Shown piece after piece: positions 10,104 to 22,252 of a DNA stretch of 64,000 nucleotides. The stretch comes from Zantedeschia hybrid cultivar (lineage: Eukaryota; Streptophyta; Magnoliopsida; Alismatales; Araceae). Position 1 is the stretch's first letter. Every line of letters starts with the position of its first letter. The stretch lies in NCBI GenBank assembly GCA_030544215.1, contig JARZZO010000003.1:47474045-47538044 (forward strand), read 5' to 3'. The position numbers and the translations under genes are program-made. The notes beneath the pieces were generated by a model that searched no databases, was not told the DNA's origin, and was given only the letters and a program-made list of their open reading frames with translations.

Positions 10104-11638
10104 TGTAGGCGCCCGGAACGTCCCCCGCCGCGGCTGCGGGCTTCAGGCGAGGGTTGGTCTCCGTTTGTCTTAGCACTGTGGCGATTTAAAGGGGGTTAGA
10201 AATAAAAGATGTGATCGCCAGGAGCATTACCTTACGGTCCGTGTGCTCCGCAGGATGGTGGGGATGTGATCGCGTTTTGTGGGAGCGGAAGATGGTGGTT
10301 TCCCCTTCTCTTCCTCCGGCCGGCCAGAAGAGGAGAGCTCGGTAGTGCACGCGCATAATCTGGTAAGAGCCCATGAAAAGAAAAGACAGACAAAGAAAAG
10401 ACAATAACCCAATTAGAACTGTGACATGTAGGATCCGTTCATGCAAACAGAAAAATTAACTAAAATTAGAGGGAGACGCACCGGATGGGTGTTTGGGAGG
10501 GAAGGTAACCATATGTTATGGCCACCCACCTCCCGATTTTTGTTTGGAACCTCTGGGGGTAAATAGGGATTGCTAAGTCATTCTATGATGTATGCATGCA
10601 GATAAGTGCTCGTGTGTGAAGAGTGAAATGATGCGTTGAAGGTAAAAAGAGAGTGAAAGAGGGAGGATGTTACGGCATGGATGGAAATTGGAAATGCAAT
10701 GAAGTGAAAAAGGTAAAAAGTAAAAGAGGGTTAGGAAGACAAGCCCATTTGGAGTGACGTTCTTCCTAAAACAGCCTTCTGACTCTTTGCCCGCTCGACT
10801 CCTCAAAGCCGACCCGCTCCGAGGAAGAAACTCCTTCTTAATCCCCTTCCAACCCCTCCGACGCAACCCCCCTTGCTCGAGGGAACCTGGGGGTTTAAAT
10901 AGATGAAGAAAAAAGTAGGAGAAAATAGGGGTCTAAATCCCCGTAAATCAACCTTTAGCCAATAGGAAGTAGTCAAGGGTCGGAGGTGGTGCGCGCGGTA
11001 GTCGACGGAGTGGGGAGTGGTCGGAGTAGTGGGGGACGAGGGCGGCGAGTAGAGGAGATCGTGGGGAAGACGGAGTCAAGGGGTGGTAAAGGAGTGGACG
11101 GCCAAGTGACATGCCTTCCATTCTTGTGGTGGAAGGCAGCCCGACTGGCCTTCGAAGGGAGTGAAAGACGAGGGGTAGCCTTCGAAGGAGGCGGAAAGCA
11201 AGGGGTGGCCTTCGAAGGAGGTGGAAGGCAAGGGGGCTGGCCTTCCACGAAAAGGTGGTAAAAAGTGAAAAAGGTGGCTAAAAAGGTGGAAGGCAAGGTG
11301 GCTGGCCTTCGAAGGGGGTAGAAGGCGGGGGGTGGCCTTCGAAGGCGGTGGAAGGCAAGGGGGCTGGCCTTCCACGAAAAGGTGAAAAAGGGTGGCCAAA
11401 AGGGTGGAAGGCAAGGTGGCTGGCCTTCGAAGGTGGTGGAAGGCGAGGGGTGGCCTTCGAAGGGGTTGAAAGGCAGACTGGCTGGCCTTCCACGAAAAAG
11501 GTGGCTAAAGTCGGGATTTGGTTAATGGGCCTAGCTGGTAGTGGGCTAAGATGGCTGAAATGAGGGGATTTTGATGATGAAGGGCTAATGATGGGTTGGG
11601 TTCATGACCAAAAGGGTGGTCCAAAATCGGTGTCTACA
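10104..11638 (-). repeat. 5' LTR of the non-autonomous Tat-type element
   Basis: Same ends and content as 2014-3550, with small substitutions and two single-base length differences. The low divergence means this insertion is among the youngest in the window. The hairpin array recurs at about 11110-11500. Confidence 0.9.
11113..11500. repeat. GGAAGGC...GCCTTCC hairpin array in the 5' LTR
   Basis: Copy of the array at 3018-3412, with some arm mutations (for example GAAAGAC and GGAAAGC in place of GGAAGGC) near 11160-11200. Confidence 0.8.
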
Positions 11639-12382
11639 GTATTGTCAAACCCTAACCGGTCGACTCACTTGGATTGGATGCCGCTGATGAATATCGAAAA
11701 ACTCTTTTCCCAATATTATCGTCCGCCCTAGCAAGGGACTTCCGCACATCCTTCCTAGAGCATCCTCTCTCTAAGTACCGAGAGCGAATGATTCCTTATT
11801 GACACACAATTCCCTTCGATAGTATTCCGTTGTACCCCATCCTTGGCTGTTTAGAATCTCGTGGTTAGAAATTCATAAACCAAGGTCAAAGCACAGAAGT
11901 CCACCGACAAGGTGTCCTTGGTGTCTCAGGTCCGAGGACTATCCACGCAACTGCGACAGAAGAATCAAGCTGGTTGACAGTGAGGTACAATACCATCCAG
12001 CGATTCAGTCGGATCAGTTCAGTAAACTCATTCTCCAATGAGCACCTACAGATTCGCCTTAGTGTCTCCACACAAGTGACTATGAGATCAGTCACCCTCG
12101 TCGCATAAGCAGGAGTAATCTGTACTAGTCTAACCGGATATCCGATGTCCTTCTCGGATATCCTCCGACTAGGAACGATTAAGAATATGTGTGTTTAAGT
12201 GATCAGTCTCACTAGTATGATCTCATCATAATCTGATCACTATCGCACATATTCACGGACTTCATTATGAGACGATAATTAATACGATTTACACACAATG
12301 AATATTATGCCATTATATTAATAAAATGAACGAGATTTACATAGTCAGATTGGCTTATAGGACACCTAAAACTAACAGACAA

Positions 12383-13216
12383 CCCTCCCAAAAAATGCAT
12401 GTCCTCCAATTAACGTAGTCCAAAAGCCCATCTAACTTAGGCATCGAAGGGTTAACCCCAGCTAAGTTCGCCCACCCTCGCGCCTCCCCTCCCCTGCCTT
12501 GATAACCTTTATTTTGCCCCCCCAAGAAACGAGAGGCTGAGGGGACTCATCTTCATTGTTTGGGCTCGCTATGTGGCATCATTGCATTTGTCCGTGTGTT
12601 CGGTGCATACCCCACCAAATTTTCTCCTCTACACTTTGATACTACCTGTGGAAAGCTCGAGCAAGAAGCTATGGCTCACCAACGAAACTCACGCAACCAG
12701 CACCAAGAGGTACCCCCAAACATCTCGCTAGGTCCTCGTGGTAGAAGGAGACCGAGTAGCCGAGTCCCACCTCGGGCAGTCAGTTGACCCCATCCAGGAA
12801 CTCAAGGACAAAATGTTTAGCCCTGTTAAATAAATATCCAATATCTAATATATAAGTAATAATCCAGGCCTATGCTTGAATGGAGAGCAATGGAATTTGC
12901 TTAGAAATATGGTGATCTGGCAGATTTGGTAGTAGGGATCGGATGTGGCACGTGCTTAAATAGTTTATACCATGTGGGCAATATTGGTGGTGCAGTTAGT
13001 TACAAAGTCAACACTTGGGTAGTGGAACAGTGGAATTAGTTAGCCTAGATCAAATGAACTGAAGTGTAGGCTTGGAATCTATTTTTGGACGGAAACTGAA
13101 AAGTATCTGAGCAGGTTTTAGGTGTGCCCAAAAATTTAGGCCAATAAACATACCCTTAAAGTCATTAGAACCATTTCCCTTGGAGAGAGGTTGTTGCATC
13201 TGGGGGAGCAGGGAGG

Positions 13217-13218
<2 letters not shown>
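12383..13218 (+). other. Leader and gag start of an older gypsy element
   Basis: Continuation of 878-1188 after the solo LTR. It is C-rich around 12460-12520. The only coding trace is the gag-like start at 12670. 12830-13218 holds no recognised feature. Confidence 0.35.
12670..12825 (+). pseudogene. Gag N-terminus fragment (tentative)
   Basis: From the ATG the text reads MAHQRNSRNQHQEVPP followed by an Arg/Pro-rich run, then a frameshift into VDPIQELKDKMF, which looks like the short coiled coil near the start of many gypsy gag proteins. It is about 50 codons long and then coding signal ends at about 12825, so the element is truncated here. The assignment rests on composition and context, not on a full domain. 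Confidence 0.3.

Positions 13219-13220
<2 letters not shown>

Positions 13221-13291
<71 letters not shown>
13221..13291. repeat. (GA)n microsatellite
   Basis: About 35 uninterrupted GA dinucleotides. The S/L-rich ORF on the reverse strand is a product of this run. Confidence 0.98.
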
Positions 13292-13294
<3 letters not shown>

Positions 13295-16200
13295 GCTTGA
13301 AGTTGGAGTTTTGCTGTTATTGATAGGTAGATCCACCTGAACAAGTTTAATTTATATAAAAATCAGCAGTTATTTTGATGATTTTAAAAAGTTTTATGGA
13401 TCTATCTTAGTGTTGATCTGAAATTTCTTCGAATAGGTTCTCTTCTATTGGAATTTCCTGATCTGCAGTTTCTATTCAAATACTCTGGCCTATTCTAGAT
13501 ATGAGATACTACTTAGACATTACTCTATGTAAACATCACTCAAATTTTACTTCTAGAACTCAATCAAATCATCTATTCTAGTCGAATTCATGCTATGTTC
13601 TTCAAATTAATCTAGATCTGAATTGCTTCAATTGTGCTATGTTTAGAGTCTTTTTTCCTTTTATTTGGATAAACTGAACTACTTGTTTGCATCTCAAATT
13701 TTGCTATCTTACTCCGTCTAAGTTTGTTTAATTGAAATGCTTTGGATTATGTGCAACTTATATGACATTGAGAATCTGGCATTGCTCCCACTAAGGAGAT
13801 TTGTGGGCCAGCAGTACAAACATCTATGATGTTGGTCAGAAACTTGCTGGAAACAGGTTGGAACATTAGACTCCTCGATGCTACAGACACCAAGACTTAG
13901 CACTAGAACCAGGTGCTAGGTATATGTTTGCCCTTAGAAGAGGGTTGGCATGCATGTTAGTGTAATTATGTGAATTCATATGATATAATGCGGCACAGAT
14001 ATTGGTCAGTCATGAATTGTGTTTGTTTGACGATACATGAGGATTCTTTAAATATGCTTTGTTGTGAAATCAGGACTGATTTAGTTTAGATATCCTTCTG
14101 TTCATGTTATTTGATTTAGTTCATTTTGGAACATATCAGTTCGTATGAGCAACTCAGTTCATATTCTAGTTCATATCAATTCCATTCAATTCATTTTAAT
14201 ACATACAATTTTGGTTGTCTGTTTTTGACTAGTTTGACACAATTTAATGATTTGTTTCAGTTTGAACAAGTGGATTTATTATGCCCAAGAACTTAAACCT
14301 AATATAACTAGTTAATGGGCCATATTTGATTGAGCCCAATGTGATTAATTAATGGGTTATGAGAAATTAGGTCAAATTAGAGTTAATTATTTGTTAAACT
14401 AATAAATAGTGTACGAGGAACCCATTAGTTTAACCATTAGGTCCATTAAGCCCATTAGTGTTCTAAGAAGGAACCAAACTAATTCCAACAATTAGGCAAA
14501 TTCTGGGTTCGGAGGTATGTGACAGAAGCTTAGTACATTAGTGATAACTTTTCACTTGGTTGACGAAAATTTATGATTTTGGTACCGTTGGAAAGAGGAA
14601 ATTAATATTTATAATTTGTAGAAGAAAGTTGTTTGCTAATTCTAACAGTAACTAGATCGAACTTGAGAGTTTAGAGTTAAGAAAATATTTAGGTGCAGGA
14701 ATAGAGTCCTATTTGCTAGGAAGTGATTTTTTTTGGGGGATTAAGTCATTTATGGTTGGAATTCAACTCCAGTATGGAAAGGAAGGTTTTTTGGTTGTAT
14801 TGGGAAGGTAAGAGATTATATATGGCCTCTTGAATTCATGCTAGGACTTCTAAAGCCGCACTTGAACTCCCAAGATAAGAGCATGGTATTTTTGAGGAGA
14901 ACTAGAAGAGATTTTGATTTATTCTTTTTGGAGATTGATTTTGACACATGGATTGTACTTTTAGATGATTAGAGGATGTAGACGAAGCTTTGTAAAATGA
15001 AGATTTAATGGTTAGAGTGTAAGAGATTGATTAGAGAAGGACTGAAGAAATGTTCTAGGTGTTCTTCAAGAGGTAGGCTATGACAACCCATTATATGAAT
15101 AATTTGTATTATACAAAAATTTAATTGTTTTCAAGGTGTTCAAAGTTTAATTATGCTATGAACATCATTGGATTTGATTGAGAATCATTAGATTCAAAGA
15201 AGAGATTATAAACCCTTGAATTTATATGTCTATGTTCTGGCGGAAAGCGGTCGACCTATACGATTGGGTCGGTCGACCAATTGCTACAGTACACTGGTTG
15301 AATACTTAATTTTATCCTGAACTTTACAATGTCCGTTCTCACTCATCCAATGTCAGATTAATATGAAAGGTTTACCAAAACTTTACTTGTATGTTTAATT
15401 TATACTCACCAAATTTCAGATTTTTAGAAATTTGTTTATTATTTATTCCATAAATATATTGTCAACCTATGCAATCTGCCCAAACTGATGACAATTCGAA
15501 ATTTTGGGCGAACTTTGATCAGCTATAGCTCCATGAATACTTGACCACATCTTTTGAAATTTTGATCACAGATTTATCATAATGAAATATTATTATTTGT
15601 TAACTTTTATAATTTTCAAAAATTTGTTCATTATTATTCTCCTATTTATTCAATCGGCCAAAATCTACTCAAATTCTTCATATACTACTTGATACTCTAA
15701 ATCACTCATTAGATGTCTAAATTGCATGAAACTTTGTCCATATGACTCATATGACCTATTCCACATGTCCACCAAGTTTGGCTATTTTTAGAATTTTTTC
15801 GCTATTGTTAGACCTAATTATTGATTTTTTAGCTCTGAAAATTATGTTTAATGATCCGAAAATTCGGAGAGAACGCTTGAAACTTTATTTTCTATCCAAA
15901 AATATCTTCACATTAGCTTTGTTTTGATTTTACATTTATACGACCATGATGAATATTTAAGTGACCATTTTGTATATAAAGACATATATTTTGACTCATA
16001 TTTATACGTAGCACTTTGTGAAATTAATTTCCAGATCTATGTTCATCTTTTGTTCACTGTTATGTCATTGTGCCATATTTGTATAATCATGTTTAGACAT
16101 TGCCCTCTTTAGGAGATGTAGGGCCCAATTTTGGTGTAAGCATCCATATTGGATAGGACATTTGAACCCGAGGGCAACGGGTGGAATCATGATTTTCGGC

Positions 16201-16792
16201 CGGCTAAACCAAGAGATGGCGATACATAACACCTTGGCGGTTTAGAGTTGGGCGTGAGTTAGACTTTCCAGTTCTGCGCAATAACCATGACCTCTGCACG
16301 TTTGCCTAAATGTTTTAGGATACATGTAGGGCTCCTGATGATGTGATTTGCATATATGTCTTATATCAATTTGATACGATACGTTGATATGATTTGATTA
16401 GCACAATAATCTGAAATTCATGCTTTATTATGTCTCGTTTGAACTCAACATATTCTTTGAAATTTCATATGCATATTGTTCAACTAAAATCTTTAAATTT
16501 GTTCCATGCTTAAGATCTATATTCCCTCATATGCCATAATTTGATCAGATTTGTTCGACTACTATGCCATGCCATTCATTATGTAATATGTAGTAGGAAA
16601 TATGTGATATATTCGTTATATGGCTAATAAATTTGATAAGTCATATGTGTCGATTTGTCCATCATGCTAAGTAAACTATATGATATTTGATTTGATCATG
16701 TTATTAAAAAATACATCTGATTTGAAAAACTTATATGTGATCATACTTTTGTATTATGTTCTTATTTGAGATATATGTAAAACTGTGAATCA
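13292..16792. other. Unassigned AT-rich sequence, probably decayed transposon
   Basis: 3.5 kb without a credible ORF. Between 15100 and 16330 the sequence has the texture of a gypsy LTR (for example the GC-rich block 16120-16310), but I cannot define ends. A small inverted module, GGTCGACC at 15249-15256 and again at 15271-15278, sits at about 15.26 kb. 13.3-15.1 kb shows nothing I can name. Confidence 0.4.
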
Positions 16793-18627
16793 TGATTAAT
16801 TAGTGATCGATTACACACGTGCGTCGTTAAACACTCATGCAAACATCAATCTAAATTAAACCAAACTCACATTTTTTAAGCACATGGCATGAAGCAAGTT
16901 GTGAGCATGGGTTGAATCCACAGAAAAATAGACTTTTAGAATTGAAACATTGGGTTTTCTAATTAAAGTCTTGAGGGATAGAGACTTGAGAAGTGAGTGG
17001 GTTAAAATTGAAAGTTGCAACTAATTAAACTACTCAACTCTCATCAATTTAAATCTAAAATTAGAAAACTAGTTAAACTGTTGAAAGAAATTACTTGCAC
17101 AATTAAATTATTTTCTAAGATGCCTAATTAACCCTAGAAATCATCACTAGAACACAATTAACTATTTAACAATACCTAATGCAAAAATATAAGTTGTTAA
17201 GCAAGTGGATTCTAGAAAAGTTGCTAAAGAAAATGACCAAACTTAAAAAAGAGGAGAGAGAAATTAGGAGGAAGAAATCTAGATTAAAAACAACAATATT
17301 GAAACAATACCATCAACCATCTAAGGCGAGCACACACTACAAAGTTATGAAAATAGCATCCTCCAAATAGAACAAGTAAACTTAAACAAAATAATTAAAC
17401 GATGAACAATATCGTATTAAACTTAAAATAGAGGAAAGAGAGGTGCAACAGTAGATGGCTCCGTGGTGGGCGCACAGGTGCACAGGACTGGGTAGAAGTA
17501 GCAAAGCAGCAGGCTCGGGGGCAGCGGGGCAATAAGCCCAAGTGCAATAGTAGGGCGAAGCTCGTAAGGCTGCGGAGGCGGCGTACGGCAGTGCTTTGGG
17601 CTGGCTTTCCCCACCTAGGCCACGTGTGGTGCTGCGGCGGTCGAGATGGGGCGGCTGGCGCGAGCACGAGCATGCATGGGTGAGCTGCATGGTAGAGTCA
17701 GAGTGCGCATGGCAGCGGCCAGGTGGTGGGCTCTGTCCCGCGCGTGGGTACGAGCAATGGGGTCGCCCCCTCCGAGTTTTATAGGGGCGACGCGTGGTGG
17801 CGGCGGAACGCTGCTGACGTGAGCGGAGCAAAGAGAGAGGAGAGAGACAGGGCGAGAGAGAGAGAGAGCAGAGCAGAGGGAGAAAGAAGAAGAGAGATCC
17901 CGGAGAGAGAAAGAGAAAGTGCGGCTAAGGGAGGGAGAAAGAGAGAGAGGGAGTATTTAAAAAAATAGAGAACATAGTCTTCTCCTAAAGAAAAAATCCT
18001 CTAAGACTTATAGGCCTAGAGAATAAATTTGAAAATTCGAACTTGGCTCCTAAAATGAAAGTTTAAATTCAAACTTAATCAAATCCTCCCTTCATTAAAG
18101 GAACCTCCTCAAGAATACAAATTTCAAAAAGGACAAATTTTCCTCTCATTGAATTCCTAGATTCTCTCTTTCCTCACTCTCCTAGTTAGCATGTGGACCC
18201 TACTTGAAGAGAAAGCATAATAAAATAAATCATTGTTTTTACGAAGATTCGAACCCTGGTCACTTCAATAGAGTTTAAGTGGTCTAACAACTATGCCACA
18301 TGCTTGTTCATATGTTGCATCTACATAAAATAAATATTAAATTGTTGCTGTAAATATTTGTGATTATGCACTAACATAAATTATTCAGATGTGTATCAAG
18401 CCATCAACAATTACTGAAAAGCCCCTGTTGATAATAGAATTTTCACAAATCCATTGACACTCAATTAATCTTATGAAATGACGATATCTTCAACTCCGAA
18501 TTTTACAAAATTGATATCTTTGAAATGATCACTGATTTATCTATCATTTCATATGATTTTGTACATAAAATGACAAGTAATATGTGCAAATTCCATCTAT
18601 TTATTACATAAAGATATGTAATTATCA
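16793..18627 (-). repeat. Probable 3' LTR of the Athila-like element
   Basis: Ends are TGATTAATTA at 16793 and TAATTATCA at 18627, so the element-strand LTR would run TGATAATTAC to TAATTAATCA with matching TGAT/ATCA termini. Immediately beyond it on plus is CGCCCCCCAACTT (18628-18640), a strong polypurine tract on the minus strand. Length 1.84 kb suits Athila LTRs. The GC-rich part 17460-17820 and a GA-rich part 17830-17955 lie inside, with a TTTAAATACT box on minus near 17955. The partner LTR is outside the window, so this rests on termini and the tract. Confidence 0.5.
18238..18304 (-). other. tRNA-like segment with Pol III A and B boxes
   Basis: Read on minus: TGGCATAGTTGT (18298-18287) fits an A box and GGTTCGAATC (18255-18246) is a B box; between them CACTT and AAGTG can pair as an anticodon-type stem. 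Acceptor ends do not pair and the loop is 11 nt, so it is not a functional tRNA. It may be the head of a tRNA-derived SINE or a tRNA relic inside the LTR. Confidence 0.4.
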
Positions 18628-18640
18628 CGCCCCCCAACTT

Positions 18641-19859
18641 AATCATTACTAGTTTCTTTGTAATGCAAACAGTGAAAAATTAGGACTACCATGAACAGTA
18701 AAGAATCAAACTTCATTTTAAAAGTTATATGTCACAAATAAATAGTGGCTAGTTAGTTAAGCCAAAGTTCTCATTCCCTCCCACTACACTTGGTATCAGG
18801 ATAGGTGATTATGCATAACAGTTGACATACTTGGAGTTCATTTCCACCATTTCTGGTATATCCTCGCCTTTGCTAGCCTTTAGAGAAGAACTACTTGAGA
18901 GAGAGAAGGAAAAAGGGATCTCCTTATCAGTTAGCTGGGCTCGCTTTTCGGCTCTCGCCCTGATTCAACACTTTTTAAGACTTGATCTTATTTTGTTATA
19001 AGGGACTTTTTGATCTAGTGCAACTTTTTCATTTGGTTGTTCTTTTTTCCTTTGAGAGTGCATACTTTTTGCCACTCTCTTTACTTTGCCCGGGGATGCA
19101 CACTTTTGGTCACCCTCCTTCCTTTGGACTCTTTTGAAGCATATTTGTTATTTGTCATTTGGTTTACATACTTCTAATTGTCCTTTTTTCGAGATGACCG
19201 CCTCCTTGGGGTGCTGAGTGGGTTGGTCTCCTATTACGAATATCATCCTCCCTTTCGTTCGACCCAAAAATAAAAACAAAGTGGGTAATCCTACACTTTG
19301 GGTCAACTCCAGAACTCTACACTTTCTTGATCTTCCAATCTCTCCAAAATGCTGTGTGTGTTTGTGAAAGTCATCCTGTCGTGACTACTTGTGGAGAGGG
19401 GGGTAATTCAAACTTTTACTCAACTACCTAGCTCGAGGTTGATTTGTTTAAGACTCTTTAAATGAAGCATGATTGAAAAGAAACTCAATTGGAGTGTGAA
19501 AATGAAGAGATTTTTGAAAAAATTTAGGTATGAAAAATCTTGGATATTTTCTTAAAGATTATTCAAACATACACAATGATTCCTCCCCACAACTTGAATG
19601 ACATTGTCCTCAATGGCATGGTAATCATAAGTGAAAAGAACAATGTAACATGAAACCTATAGTGAGGAAAGATATAACCTGAGGCATGGGAAAGACTTAT
19701 CCATGTACACCAAGCCGGATGATACCAGCTTCCTAAAAATTCATAAAAGAAAAGAAATCAGAAAAATGAGAAAATTGGGTTGCCTCTTAATAAGCGCTAA
19801 GCTCAATGTCTTCAGCTAGACGGAAACATATTTATTGCCGATCACTCAGCTCCATAGAC
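18641..19859 (-). other. Athila 3' region, no gene recognised
   Basis: Sequence between the integrase C-terminus and the polypurine tract. A second purine-rich run on minus (complement of CCTCCCCACAACTT at about 19581) is similar to the first and may be an internal polypurine tract. No env-like ORF, signal peptide or membrane segment is visible. Confidence 0.5.
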
Positions 19860-20429
19860 TCCAATAGACAATTCTAAAGGTTTTCAATATAAGGTTTTAA
19901 GCGTTGACCATTAACCGTGAATGTTGCTTCATTTTTGGGATCCATGCTCTTGGCAGCACCATGGTCAAAAGCTTTAATCATCAGAATGGCCCATCCCCCC
20001 GTCATTTCAATTTTCCTTAAACAAGCACAGCCTAGAGTTAAAGAGACAAACCTTTTGATTGTGATGGAAGGATTTCCTTACAATGTGTTTGTCATGAAAA
20101 GCATTAGTCTTGGTTTTATAGATCTTAGAATTTTCATTGGCTTCATTGTGCAATTCATCTAATTCACTCAGTTGCAGGGTTCTATGTGAACTAACTTGCG
20201 ATAAATCAAAATTGACTTGTTTGATGGCTTAGTATGTCTTAGGTTCTAATTCCACAGGAAGGTGACAGGCTTTTCCAAAAACCAACCCGAACATACCACT
20301 AGGGATTTTGTAGGCAGTATGATAGGCCCATAAAGCATCATCTAATCTTTCAGACTAGTCTTTCATGTCGGGCCTAATGGACTTTTGCAAAATGTTTTTG
20401 ATCTCTCTATTAGATACTTCCATCTGGTT
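19860..20429 (-). pseudogene. Athila integrase, C-terminal part
   Basis: Continues the integrase after the solo LTR. Reading on minus from 20429 gives QMEVSNREIKNIL, then RLDDALWAYHTAYK, GKACHLPVELE, QLSELDELHNEANENSKIYK, and ends with a VNGQRLKPY block, matching the known C-terminal half of Athila integrase. In-frame stops replace Trp at two sites (RPDMKD*SERL and TY*AIK). The part starting QMEV joins exactly to QTSD on the other side of the LTR once one copy of the 5-bp duplication is removed. Confidence 0.8.
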
Positions 20430-21422
20430 TGTAACGACCCGCCACCCTATAATCGGGGATCCGATTACTAAATGGGTACCGAATCATTATTTTGGAACCA
20501 AACCAAGATTTAGACAAGTCTGGGAAATAAATAATTAACTAAGTTAAACATTCACATTGCATTGAATTGAAAAGGAAGTGCCAGAATTAAAAGTTATTAC
20601 AATACGACTGGACACAGCAAATAATTACATACTCCAACAGAAAAGAAATAATTAAACGTACAGGCCAGAAATAAAATAACAACTACGTCGGGGCATACCC
20701 CGGAACAACAGCAGCTGGCGCGAACTCTCAGCAACACTCTCCTCGCTAAGCTTTCCTGGAACCCTCACCTAAAAACCGCAGGGGTGAGTCTCAACGAAAA
20801 GACTCAGTAGGGATCCTTCGATCCCCATCGCCCACATACGCACCCACAAGAGCAGTAGCACAGATAAAGATAAAGTAAGTAAGTAAAGCAGTAATTACTA
20901 CTCCTAATTCTCGATATAAACCACGTGTATTCGAAATGTAACATGCATATCTCAGAAACCGTTCTACCAAGGAACCTACAACCAACGTCTCAGTAAAACA
21001 CGCCAACCACACAACCAAACGTGGGAAACTCCGACCCGCTGAGACTAAACAGTAACCCCTCGGATAGCACGCTAGCTACTCCGGCCCAACTGGCTCAGGT
21101 GGTTACTCCTTCCCTCAGCACGAGTGACACTCCACAGGTACCACTCCAACACCGGTACTAGATAACCTCGGGGTACACCAGGTGACCCTCTCTCTAGGCG
21201 TCACCCTACCACTCTCACACCGGCGCTGTGTCCCTCCCACACCGACACAGGGTGGCAAGCGCTACAACTGTCACTCTATATCCACAATCGCACAAAACAC
21301 AACACAGTGCGATCCGATCACATAAAAATCCTTATCCTCGAGTACGATTTCAAACATACAATAAACCAAACTATCTAACAGTGTGAAGATATGTTAACAA
21401 CATGAATTAATGTGATTCTGTC

Positions 21423-21673
21423 TTGAATCGCGTCGCCCAAGGCCGACGCCATTCAAACCTCCTAAACTGGTTCATGAAATCTCGGCCTCAGAATATGGCC
21501 TAAAACGCGTCGTCTTGGGAAGCCGCCATTTGAAAAGGCGTCGTTGTCCTTGGACGCCATTCACAACAGAAGTCCCCTCTGACAGAAACCGTTACTGGGA
21601 CAATTTCTGCCTAAATAGCGTCGTGCTGGCCCGTCGCCATTCCGAATGGCGTCGTCTTAGCGCGACGTCATTT
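21423..21673. repeat. GCGTCG hairpin cluster 1 in LTR A
   Basis: Five modules: 21423-21456, 21512-21541, 21531-21563, 21612-21642, 21644-21673. Each has a left arm such as TTGAATCGCGTCG, a 7-12 nt variable loop, and a right arm such as CGACGCCATTCAA. The best (21423-21456) has 13-bp arms with one mismatch. Confidence 0.85.
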
Positions 21674-22252
21674 AGCGCCAGAAACCAGGTTTCTGCAGCT
21701 CGACCCGAGGGCCCCCTTTAACCCCAAATTCGCCCCAAAAACATCCAAAACGGGGAATATGAAAAGGAAAACCAATCCATCACAGGAAAACCCACAAATC
21801 CACATTCATAGGAACCACCATAATCATCAAGAAAGTCCCTTAACATGCTTATTCTACCCAAAACCACATACACGCATCATGCTTCAAAGTGGGAAAACAT
21901 GGTTTTAAGTTGAAACACCACGGGGATCGTCACCCTACCAGTTACTTGAACTCCTCCAAGCTCCGAGCCGCCAATCCGTCTCGCCCCACGCCGCCGTCAG
22001 TACCGTCGAGGACGTCGTTACTCTACTGGGACGTCGGCCGCCGTCCGAAGAGAAAAACGCTGCGGAGGAGATGGTGGTGGTAGTGGTGGGAGTTGGGAGG
22101 TGATTGGAGTGGAGGGAGAGGTGAAATGAAAGGAGGAAAAGAAAGGAGGGGGAAAGGGGCGGCTGGTGCCGCCGGAGGAAGAGAGGAGAGAGGAGAGGAA
22201 GGAGGGAATGAGGGAAAGGAATGAGGGTTCACGGGGTCAACCAGAAGCTGGG

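Larger units (their letters stand above)
2014..11638 (-). mobile_element. Complete non-autonomous Tat-type Ty3/gypsy element (gag-protease only)
   Basis: Two direct LTRs of 1537 and 1535 bp (2014-3550 and 10104-11638), nearly identical by eye, bound a 6.5-kb interior. Flanking duplication is GTACT (2009-2013) and GTATT (11639-11643), one mismatch. ORFs lie on the minus strand, so the right LTR is the 5' LTR. The interior holds gag and an aspartic protease. No reverse transcriptase, RNase H or integrase can be found between the protease and the 3' LTR. The primer site near 10087-10098, the polypurine tract next to 3551 and the gag sequence place it with the Tat lineage. It must borrow enzymes from a relative; Tat2 in this window is a plausible type of helper, but that pairing is inference. 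Confidence 0.85.
1189..12377 (-). mobile_element. Solo family C copia LTR, split by a Tat-type element
   Basis: The LTR pieces are 1189-2013 and 11644-12377 (about 1.56 kb together). The ends are TGTTGGG and ACTAACA, the reverse of the TGTTAG...CCCAACA ends seen at 28862-30399. It is flanked by a perfect 5-bp duplication, GACAA at 1184-1188 and at 12378-12382. With a TSD directly on both sides and no copia internal sequence, this is a solo LTR made by LTR-LTR recombination. It was later cut by the Tat-type element 2014-11638. Confidence 0.85.

Noticed and set aside
13136..13336. Ser-Leu repeat ORF
   Set aside because: Translation of the (GA)n microsatellite.
17382..17968. 149-codon and overlapping ORFs in a GC-rich block
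   Set aside because: Composition-driven ORFs on both strands inside the probable Athila LTR; no domain, no homology recognised.
18641..19859. Possible env gene of an Athila-type element
   Set aside because: No long ORF, signal peptide or membrane segment on the element strand.
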